The position numbers and the translations under genes were made by a program. A model generated the notes under the pieces. The model was not told the DNA's origin. It searched no databases and saw only the letters and a list, made by a program, of their open reading frames with translations. A stretch of DNA of 64,000 nucleotides from Pandoraea horticolens (GTDB lineage: Bacteria > Pseudomonadota > Gammaproteobacteria > Burkholderiales > Burkholderiaceae), in assembly GCF_902459555.1 (NCBI RefSeq), contig NZ_CABPSM010000006.1, forward strand, positions 62,001-126,000. The letters run 5' to 3'. Shown here one piece after another: positions 55,367 through 62,692 of this stretch; the stretch's first letter is position 1; each line of letters opens with the position of its first letter.

Positions 55367-58300
55367 ATGGCTAACACCACTCTTGGCGTCAAGGTCGACG
55401 ACGTCCTGCGCACCCGGCTGAAGACGGCCGCCCAGCAAATCGAGCGCACGCCGCACTGGCTCATCAAACAGGCCATCTTCGCCTATCTGGAGCGCATCGA
55501 GAGCGGCGCGCTGCCGCCCGAACTGAGCGGCGCAACCCAGTCCGGCACCGAGGTGATCGACGGCCATGCGGGGGACGACACGGTGCCGCATCCGTTCCTC
55601 GAATTCGCGCAGAACGTGCAACCGCAATCGGTGTTGCGCGCGGCGATTACGGCGGCCTATCGCCGTCCCGAGCCGGAATGCGTGCCCGTGCTCGTCGGTC
55701 AGGCCAAGCTGCCCCCGGCGACCGCCACGTCGGCATCGGACCTCGCCCGCAAGCTCGTTGTGGCCCTGCGCGGCAAGAGCACCGGTGGCGGTGTGGAAGG
55801 CCTGATTCACGAGTTCTCGCTGTCCAGCCAGGAAGGTGTGGCGCTCATGTGCCTCGCCGAAGCCCTGCTGCGCATTCCCGACAAGGCCACGCGCGACGCC
55901 CTGATCCGCGACAAGATCAGCAAGGGCGACTGGCACGCTCACATGGGCAACTCGCCGTCGATGTTCGTGAACGCCGCCACCTGGGGCCTGATGATCACCG
56001 GCAAGCTCGTGACCACCACCAGCGAAGCCGGCCTCACCAAGGCGCTCACGCGCCTGATCGGCCGTGGCGGCGAGCCGCTCATCCGCAAGGGTGTGGACAT
56101 GGCCATGCGTCTGATGGGCGAGCAGTTCGTGACGGGCGAGACCATCTCCGAAGCCCTCGCCAACAGCCGCAAGTACGAAGCGCAGGGCTTCCGCTACTCG
56201 TACGACATGCTCGGCGAAGCGGCGACGACGGAAGAAGACGCCCAGCGTTACTACGCGAGCTACGAGCAAGCCATTCACGCCATCGGCAAGGCCTCGGCCG
56301 GCCGCGGCATCTACGAAGGCCCGGGCATCTCGATCAAGCTCTCGGCCCTGCATCCGCGCTACTCGCGCAGCCAGCACGAACGCACGGTCGCGGAATTGCT
56401 GCCGCGCGTGCAGGCGCTCGCCAAGCTGGCCCGCTCGTATGACATCGGCCTGAATATCGACGCCGAAGAAGCCGACCGCCTCGAAATCTCGCTCGACCTG
56501 CTCGAAGCGCTGTGCTTCTCCCCGGAGTTGGCCGGCTGGAATGGCATTGGTTTCGTGGTGCAGGCGTATCAGAAGCGCTGCCCGTTCGTGATCGACTTCA
56601 TCATCGATCTGGCGCGCCGCAGCCGTCACCGCATCATGGTGCGTCTGGTCAAGGGCGCTTACTGGGATACGGAAATCAAGCGTGCACAGGTCGACGGCCT
56701 CGAAGGCTATCCGGTCTACACGCGCAAGATCTACACCGACGTGTCGTACCTCGCCTGTGCGAAGAAGCTGCTCGCCGTGCCGGATGCGATCTACCCGCAG
56801 TTCGCCACGCACAACGCCTACACGCTCTCGGCGATCTACCACCTCGCGGGCAACAACTACTACCCCGGCCAGTACGAATTCCAGTGCCTGCACGGCATGG
56901 GCGAGCCGCTCTACGAAGAAGTCGTCGGCCCCATCGCTTCGGGAAAGCTCGCGCGTCCGTGCCGTGTGTATGCCCCGGTCGGCACGCACGAAACGCTGCT
57001 CGCCTACCTCGTGCGCCGCTTGCTCGAGAACGGCGCGAACACGTCGTTCGTGAACCGTATCGCGGACGAAACCATCAGCGTCGACGAACTGATCGCCGAT
57101 CCGATTTCGGAAGCCGAGAAGGTGCAACCCTTCGGCGCGCCGCACGCCAAGATTCCGCTGCCGCGTGATCTGTACGGCGCCTCGCGTGCCAACTCGTCGG
57201 GCTTCGATCTGTCGAACGAGCACCGTCTCGCCTCGCTGTCCTCGGCCCTGCTGGCCAGCGCGGGCACGCAGTGGCGCGCCGCCCCGCTGCTCGCCGATGG
57301 CGAGCGCACCACGGGCACGCCGCGTGCCGTGCGCAACCCGGCCGATCTGCGCGATATCGTCGGTCAGGTCGTCGAAGCCACTTCGGCAGACGTGGATGCC
57401 GCGCTCACGCACGCCGTGGCCGCCGCTCCGATCTGGCAAGCCACACCGGTCGAAGAGCGCGCCGACTGCCTGATGCGCTCGGCCGATCTGCTCGAAGCCC
57501 ACATGCCCACGCTCATGGGGCTGTGTGTGCGCGAAGCGGGCAAATCGTTGCCCAACGCCGTGGCCGAAGTGCGCGAAGCCGTCGACTTCCTGCGCTACTA
57601 CGCCGCGCAGATCCGTCAGGGCTTCTCCAACGACACGCACCGCCCGCTGGGTCCGGTGCTGTGCATCAGCCCGTGGAACTTCCCGCTCGCCATCTTCGTG
57701 GGGCAGGTCGCCGCCGCCCTCGCCGCCGGCAACCCTGTCATCGCCAAACCGGCCGAACAGACACCGCTCATCGCCGCCGAAGCCGTACGCCTCATGCAGG
57801 CTGCCGGCGTGCCGGCCGGTGCGCTGCAACTGCTGCCAGGCACGGGCGAGACCGTGGGCGCAGCGCTGGTGGCCGACGCCCGCACCAAGGCCGTCATGTT
57901 CACCGGCTCGACCGAAGTCGCCCGCATCATCGCGCGCACGCTGGCCGAGCGCCTCGACGCCAACGGCCGTCCGATTCCGCTGATCGCCGAGACCGGCGGT
58001 CAAAACGCCATGATCGTCGACTCGTCGGCGCTGCCCGAACAGGTCGTGTACGACGTACTCGCGTCGGCCTTCGATTCGGCCGGCCAACGCTGCTCGGCAC
58101 TGCGCGTGCTGTGCTTGCAGGACGACATCGCCGACAAGACGCTGCACATGCTCAAGGGCGCGATGCGAGAACTGGCCATCGGCAACCCGGATCGTCTGGC
58201 CATCGATGTCGGCCCAGTGATCGATGCCGAAGCCCAGAACGGCATCAACCGTCACATCGAACAGATGCGCGGCAAGGGCTTCCCGGTCGAACAACTTCCG

Positions 58301-59290
58301 CTGCCGGACGCTGCCCGCCACGGCACGTTCGTGCCGCCGACACTCATCGAACTGACCGATCTGAAGGCGCTGCAACGCGAAGTCTTCGGCCCGGTGCTTC
58401 ACGTGATCCGCTTCAAGCGTGCGCAACTCGACAAGTTGCTCGATCAGATCAACGGCACCGGCTACGGCCTGACGTTCGGCGTGCATACGCGTATCGATGA
58501 AACCATCGCTTACGTGACCGAGCGCGCCCATGTCGGCAACGTCTACGTGAACCGTAACGTGATCGGCGCCGTGGTCGGAGTGCAACCGTTCGGCGGCGAA
58601 GGGCTGTCTGGGACGGGTCCGAAAGCGGGCGGTCCGATGTATCTGCCGCGCCTGCTCGCGACGCGTCCGGCCGCGCTGGCCCCGGAACTGGGTCGCAACG
58701 AAGCCGCGCTCTCGCCGCTGGTGAGCTACCGCGACTGGCTGCACGCCAACGGCAACACGGCAGGCAACGCCGCCGCGATCGATCGCGTCGACCGTTATCT
58801 GGCGACGTCGGCCCTCGACGCAACCGCCGTGCTTCCCGGACCGACCGGCGAGCGCAACACGTACGGTCTGGAGCCGCGCGGCCCGGTGCTGTGCGTGGCC
58901 GCCACGCCGCTTGGCGCGCGCACGCAACTGGCTGCCGTGCTGGCGACGGGCAACAACGCCGTCTTCGCGAATAGCGCCGCCGCCCGTGAGCTGGTGAGCG
59001 CCCTGCCCACCACGCTGGGGGGCCGCGCGTCGGTGCTGGCGGCCAGTGCGGACGCCGCCGCCGAGCCGTCGCTCGCCGCCGTGCTGTTCGAAGGCGACAG
59101 CGACGAGCTGCGCGCCCTGAATCGCCGCATCGCTACCCGCAACGGTCCGATTCTGTCGATGCAGGGTCTCGCGCCCGAGGCGCTGGCCGCCGGTGACGAT
59201 TACGCGCTGGAGCGTCTGCTGTGCGAGCGCTCGGTGTCCGTCAATACGGCCGCCGCAGGGGGTAACGCCAACCTCATGACCATCGGCTGA
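55367..59290 (+). CDS. putA: Trifunctional proline utilisation protein PutA
   Basis: This is a 1307-residue protein. The N-terminal ribbon-helix-helix domain (TTLGVKVDDVLRTRLKTAAQQIERTPHWLIKQAIF, about 2-47) binds DNA. The proline dehydrogenase barrel (about 200-500) has YEGPGISIKLSALHPRYSR and LVKGAYWDTEIKRAQ. The glutamate-semialdehyde dehydrogenase domain (about 590-1050) has catalytic E875 (AETGGQNAM) and C909 (GQRCSAL). The C-terminal ALDH-like domain is typical of long PutAs. It oxidises proline to glutamate at the membrane and represses its own gene when proline is low. The ATG follows the operator candidate. Confidence 0.96.
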   Translation: MANTTLGVKVDDVLRTRLKTAAQQIERTPHWLIKQAIFAYLERIESGALPPELSGATQSGTEVIDGHAGDDTVPHPFLEFAQNVQPQSVLRAAITAAYRRPEPECVPVLVGQAKLPPATATSASDLARKLVVALRGKSTGGGVEGLIHEFSLSSQEGVALMCLAEALLRIPDKATRDALIRDKISKGDWHAHMGNSPSMFVNAATWGLMITGKLVTTTSEAGLTKALTRLIGRGGEPLIRKGVDMAMRLMGEQFVTGETISEALANSRKYEAQGFRYSYDMLGEAATTEEDAQRYYASYEQAIHAIGKASAGRGIYEGPGISIKLSALHPRYSRSQHERTVAELLPRVQALAKLARSYDIGLNIDAEEADRLEISLDLLEALCFSPELAGWNGIGFVVQAYQKRCPFVIDFIIDLARRSRHRIMVRLVKGAYWDTEIKRAQVDGLEGYPVYTRKIYTDVSYLACAKKLLAVPDAIYPQFATHNAYTLSAIYHLAGNNYYPGQYEFQCLHGMGEPLYEEVVGPIASGKLARPCRVYAPVGTHETLLAYLVRRLLENGANTSFVNRIADETISVDELIADPISEAEKVQPFGAPHAKIPLPRDLYGASRANSSGFDLSNEHRLASLSSALLASAGTQWRAAPLLADGERTTGTPRAVRNPADLRDIVGQVVEATSADVDAALTHAVAAAPIWQATPVEERADCLMRSADLLEAHMPTLMGLCVREAGKSLPNAVAEVREAVDFLRYYAAQIRQGFSNDTHRPLGPVLCISPWNFPLAIFVGQVAAALAAGNPVIAKPAEQTPLIAAEAVRLMQAAGVPAGALQLLPGTGETVGAALVADARTKAVMFTGSTEVARIIARTLAERLDANGRPIPLIAETGGQNAMIVDSSALPEQVVYDVLASAFDSAGQRCSALRVLCLQDDIADKTLHMLKGAMRELAIGNPDRLAIDVGPVIDAEAQNGINRHIEQMRGKGFPVEQLPLPDAARHGTFVPPTLIELTDLKALQREVFGPVLHVIRFKRAQLDKLLDQINGTGYGLTFGVHTRIDETIAYVTERAHVGNVYVNRNVIGAVVGVQPFGGEGLSGTGPKAGGPMYLPRLLATRPAALAPELGRNEAALSPLVSYRDWLHANGNTAGNAAAIDRVDRYLATSALDATAVLPGPTGERNTYGLEPRGPVLCVAATPLGARTQLAAVLATGNNAVFANSAAARELVSALPTTLGGRASVLAASADAAAEPSLAAVLFEGDSDELRALNRRIATRNGPILSMQGLAPEALAAGDDYALERLLCERSVSVNTAAAGGNANLMTIG

Positions 59291-59313
59291 TCCATCGGTC
59301 GATTCGGCACCGC

Positions 59314-59383
59314 AGGCTTGAGACAAGCCGTCAGGCCTTGCGACGAATCTCGTTGGATTCGTCCTAAATCTGACGGCAGGCTT
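59314..59383 (+). promoter_or_regulatory. Possible RNA structure with mutually exclusive hairpins downstream of putA
   Basis: GGCTTG-AGA-CAAGCC can fold locally (59315-59329). Alternatively AAGCC...GTCAG (59325-59334) can pair with CTGAC...GGCTT (59370-59383), enclosing the hairpin ACGAATC-TCGTTG-GATTCGT (59343-59362). The two folds share the AAGCC segment. This is how attenuators and riboswitches are built, but no known class is recognised. Confidence 0.4.
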
Positions 59384-59422
59384 CGACGGCCGGACGCGCC
59401 GTCGTCAAACTCACACGCTCAC

Positions 59423-59467
59423 TCGCGGCCGCCAATGTCCTGTGTTTCGGGACACTGGCGGCCGCGA
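59423..59467. repeat. 18-bp inverted repeat with one mismatch
   Basis: The left arm contains CGCGGCCGCCAATGTCC and the right arm GGACACTGGCGGCCGCG, with flanking T and A that also pair and a 9-base loop. The stem would be very stable in RNA. There is no T-run after it, so it is not a standard terminator. Confidence 0.75.
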
Positions 59468-59749
59468 ATCGTTAACGGCGGGGCCGCCGCCCGCACCTCA
59501 CAACGTCTTTTGCGCCCCGCCGCATATCCCGTAGTTCCGCGCATTGCGCGCATTCGCGGTATCTTCGCGCCCGCCCCCGACATCACTCGTGTCTCACCGC
59601 CATCGCGCGGTTTGCACCCGGTTTGCCCCGTTAATCCGTGCCGGCGACACGTATCGCCGGCCACAGCGTTCGTCGTCCCGCGTTGCCGCCTCTTTCGTCA
59701 TGCCGGGAGATGTGCCGACGCGCGCGAGCCCGACGCTCAAGGAGGCTAC

Positions 59750-61144
59750 ATGTCCCTTTGGAATCCCACTGCGGTGTCCTTCACCGTCTATCTGCTTTTA
59801 ATGTTGGTGATCGGGTGGCTCGGCTACCGCTCCACCAACAATCTCTCCGACTACATCCTCGGCGGACGCCGCCTTGGCAGCTTCGTCACGGCGCTCTCTG
59901 CCGGCGCCTCCGACATGAGCGGCTGGCTGCTGCTCGGCCTGCCCGGCGCCATTTACGTGGGCGGACTGTCCGGGGTCTGGATCGCCATCGGCCTCGCGAT
60001 CGGCGCGTGGGCCAACTGGCGTCTCGTGGCGGCACGCCTGCGGGTGCACACGGAAGTCTGCGGCAACGCGCTGACCCTGCCCGAATACCTCACGCAGCGC
60101 TTCGGCGACCGCAGCCATGTGCTGCGCATCGTCACAGCGCTCGTGATCCTGATTTTCTTCACGATCTATTGCGCGTCGGGGGTGGTGGCCGGTGCTCGTC
60201 TGTTCGAGACGATGTTCGGGCTCGAGTACCGCACGGCGCTGTGGATCGGTGCCGTGACGGCGGTACATCCGGCACACACCGACTGGTTCGGCGATCTCGC
60301 GCCCATCGGCGTGATCTCGATGCTCGCCTGGGGCCTCGGCTACTTCGGCCAGCCACACATCCTCGTGCGCTTCATGGCGGCGCGCTCGGCCGCCGCGATT
60401 CCGCAGGCGCGCCGCATCTGCATGACGTGGATGGTGCTGTGCCTGATCGGCGCGGTCGCGGTGGGCTTCTTCGGGCTGGCGTTCTATAGTGCACGACCGG
60501 ATCTCGGCGCCAGCGTGACAGCAAACCCGGAGACGATTTTCATGGCGTTGACGACGCGACTCTTCGCGCCGTGGCTTGCGGGCATTCTGCTGGCGGCGAT
60601 TCTGGCCGCCGTGATGAGTACGTTGTCGTGCCAGTTACTGGTATGCGCCAGTGCGTTGACGGAAGACCTCTACAAGACCTTCGCGCCCGGGCCGGTCAGC
60701 CAGCGCCGCCTCGTATGGATCGGCCGAGCGATGGTGCTGGCCGTGGCGGTGGTCGCCGTGCTGCTCGCGCTCGATCCGCAAAGCCGTGTGCTCGGTATGG
60801 TGAGCTACGCATGGGCGGGCTTCGGCGCCGCCTTCGGTCCGCTGGTGCTGGCCACGCTGTTGTGGCCCCGCGTCACCCGTAACGGGGCGCTCGCGGGCAT
60901 TGTCACCGGCGCGGCCACCGTGCTGATCTGGAAGCAATTCGGCTGGTGGGATCTGTACGAGATCCTGCCGGGTTTTGTGCTGGGGAGTCTGGCGCTCATC
61001 GTCGTGAGCCGTCTCGACCGCGCCCCCAGCGCGGACGTGCTCGCCCGCTACGCCGCCGCCGAAACCGCCCTGTGTGCCATCAGGCAAGGCGCGGCGGACG
61101 GCACGGGTAGCACCGGCACCCCGGCGGCGCAACCTTCGCCATAA
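59750..61144 (+). CDS. putP: Sodium/proline symporter PutP with an apparent internal deletion
   Basis: The 464-residue protein follows E. coli PutP closely: STNNLSDYILGGRRLGSFVTALSAGASDMSGWLLLGLPGA (sodium site Asp in helix 2), LTLPEYLTQRFGD, FFTIYCASGVVAGARLFE and STLSCQLLVCASALTEDLYK (sodium-site Ser/Thr in helix 9). After ALWIGAVTAV the sequence jumps to HPAHTDWFGDLAPIGVISMLAWGLGYFGQPH. The stretch of about 50 residues that normally lies here (GGFLAVSWTDTVQ and the following helix) is absent, with the frame kept. A core helix of the LeuT-like fold is thus lost, so transport function is doubtful. A strong ribosome site is present. Confidence 0.85.
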   Translation: MSLWNPTAVSFTVYLLLMLVIGWLGYRSTNNLSDYILGGRRLGSFVTALSAGASDMSGWLLLGLPGAIYVGGLSGVWIAIGLAIGAWANWRLVAARLRVHTEVCGNALTLPEYLTQRFGDRSHVLRIVTALVILIFFTIYCASGVVAGARLFETMFGLEYRTALWIGAVTAVHPAHTDWFGDLAPIGVISMLAWGLGYFGQPHILVRFMAARSAAAIPQARRICMTWMVLCLIGAVAVGFFGLAFYSARPDLGASVTANPETIFMALTTRLFAPWLAGILLAAILAAVMSTLSCQLLVCASALTEDLYKTFAPGPVSQRRLVWIGRAMVLAVAVVAVLLALDPQSRVLGMVSYAWAGFGAAFGPLVLATLLWPRVTRNGALAGIVTGAATVLIWKQFGWWDLYEILPGFVLGSLALIVVSRLDRAPSADVLARYAAAETALCAIRQGAADGTGSTGTPAAQPSP

Positions 61145-61353
61145 GCCGGTAGCACCATCTATCGGAATATGTCCCTCTTGACCGGCGCGCGCAGCCATCC
61201 AATACTGCCGCGTCGGACGCATTCTGCGTTTGATTGCGATTGATGCCGTCCTGGGCCTGACCGGCCTTGTCTCGACGGCGTTCAAAGAAAGGCGTACCGC
61301 GGCGATCCCGCAGGTGCGCCACTCAACGACATACACATGCAAGGAGAGGGTTG

Positions 61354-62496
61354 ATGCAATCGAAGCTTACGCTCAGCGCGGTCACGCTCGCGGGTCTGCT
61401 CGCGTTCGGCACCGCCGGTGCACAACAGGCGCAGGAAGTGAAGCTGGGCTTTGCCGCACCGCTCACGGGCGCCCAGGCCCACTACGGCAAGGACATGCAG
61501 AACGGCATCCAGCTCGCCGTCGACGAATACAACGCCACGAAGCCGATCATCGACGGCAAGCCGGTGAAGTTCGTGTTGCAGGCCGAAGACGATCAGGCTG
61601 ACCCGCGTCAGGGTTCGCTGGTCGCGCAGAAGCTGGTCGACACAGGCGTCAAGGGCATGCTCGGCCACTTCAATTCCGGCACGACGATTCCGGCATCGCG
61701 CATCTACGCGCAGGCCGGTATCCCCGAAATCGCCATGGCGACGGCCCCGGAATACACCAAGCAGGGTTTCAAGACGACGTTCCGCATGATGACCTCGGAC
61801 ATCCAGCAGGGTTCGGTCGTCGGTAACTTCGCCGTCAAGAAGCTGGGCTTCAAGAACATCGCGATCGTCGACGATCGCACCGCTTACGGCCAGGGTCTGG
61901 CCGACGAGTTCGAGAAGGCCGCCAAGGCCGCTGGCGGCAAGATCGTTCGCCGCGAGTTCGCCAACGACAAGGCCGTGGACTTCCGTGCCATTCTGACCAA
62001 CCTGAAGCGCGCCAGCCCGGACGTGATCTTCTACGGCGGCGCCGACGCGCAAGCCGGCCCGCTCGCCAAGCAAATGCGCGAACTTGGCATGAAGAGCACA
62101 CTGATGGCCGGCGAAATGGTCAAGTCGGATGCCTTCCTGAAGATCGCCGGCGACGCCGCCAACGGCTCGGTCGTCTCGCTGGCCGGTCTGCCGCTCGACA
62201 AGATGCCGGGCGGTGCCGCGTACGAGTCGCGCTACAAGACCAAATTCGGCAGCGCCCCGGAGACGTACTCGCCGTATGCCTATGACGGCGCAATGGCAAT
62301 GATGTCGGCCATGAAGAAGGCCAACTCGACCGATCCGGCGAAGTATCTGCCGGTGCTCGCCAAGACGAGCATGCCCGGTGTGACCACGCGTGAGCTGGCT
62401 TACGACAGCGTGGGCGATCTGAAGTACGGTTCGATCACCGTCTACAAGGTAGTCGACGGCAAGTGGACCGTGCTGGAGACGGTCGGCGGCAAGTAA
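61354..62496 (+). CDS. Branched-chain amino acid ABC transporter binding protein (LivJ/LivK type)
   Basis: This 380-residue exported protein has a signal peptide ending near residue 24 (GTAGAQQ) and the Leu/Ile/Val-binding fold: VKLGFAAPLTGAQAHYGKDMQNGIQLAVDEYN, ILGHFNSGTTIPAS-like MLGHFNSGTTIPASRIY, NIAIVDDRTAYGQGLADEFEKAAKAAGG and TYSPYAYDGAMAMMSA. No permease or ATPase genes are adjacent, so it works with components coded elsewhere. AAGGAGAGG precedes the ATG, and a strong terminator follows, so it is a single-gene unit. Confidence 0.93.
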   Translation: MQSKLTLSAVTLAGLLAFGTAGAQQAQEVKLGFAAPLTGAQAHYGKDMQNGIQLAVDEYNATKPIIDGKPVKFVLQAEDDQADPRQGSLVAQKLVDTGVKGMLGHFNSGTTIPASRIYAQAGIPEIAMATAPEYTKQGFKTTFRMMTSDIQQGSVVGNFAVKKLGFKNIAIVDDRTAYGQGLADEFEKAAKAAGGKIVRREFANDKAVDFRAILTNLKRASPDVIFYGGADAQAGPLAKQMRELGMKSTLMAGEMVKSDAFLKIAGDAANGSVVSLAGLPLDKMPGGAAYESRYKTKFGSAPETYSPYAYDGAMAMMSAMKKANSTDPAKYLPVLAKTSMPGVTTRELAYDSVGDLKYGSITVYKVVDGKWTVLETVGGK

Positions 62497-62528
62497 GCCG
62501 ATAACGCTTCGATAGCAGCACCATCGAC

Positions 62529-62569
62529 AAGGGCCGGTGAGGATGACTCACCGGCCCTTGTGTTTTTTG
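62529..62569 (+). terminator. Strong rho-independent terminator after the LivK-type gene
   Basis: A perfect 13-bp stem (CAAGGGCCGGTGA / TCACCGGCCCTTG) with a 7-base loop is followed by TG and six T residues. Confidence 0.95.
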
Positions 62570-62601
62570 GCATTTCACCGCGACTGAAAAGAAGCCGCTC
62601 A

Positions 62602-62636
62602 GCGAGTGGCGAGTGGCGAGTGGCGAGTGGCGAGCG
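62602..62636. repeat. 7-bp tandem repeat (GCGAGTG x4, then GCGAGCG)
   Basis: Five adjacent heptamers, four identical, lie in the intergenic DNA between the LivK-type terminator and the 3' end of the pilus-tip gene. Copy number may vary between strains. It is not inside a credible gene. Confidence 0.8.
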
Positions 62637-62692
62637 GCGTCGGGTGAAGGCGCAGGTGGGCAAGGCGATGCAGAGGCGTTGGCTATATGGGC

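Larger units (their letters stand above)
59291..59749. other. putA-putP intergenic region with extensive secondary structure
   Basis: These 459 bases have no protein-like frame. The left part holds a nested set of complementary segments (59314-59383) and an 18-bp near-perfect palindrome (59423-59467). A strong AAGGAGG ribosome site for putP closes the region. Confidence 0.6.

Noticed and set aside
55352-59326. A 1324-codon open frame on the minus strand opposite putA.
   Set aside because: It mirrors the putA codons in GC-rich DNA, its protein is dominated by Arg, His, Gly and Gln with no fold-like pattern, and putA itself is certain.
59423-59467. The GC-rich palindrome as the putA terminator.
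   Set aside because: No T-run follows on either strand, so it does not meet the form of an intrinsic terminator.
62602-62636. The heptamer array as a CRISPR.
   Set aside because: The units are adjacent with no spacers, and 7 bases is too short for a CRISPR repeat.
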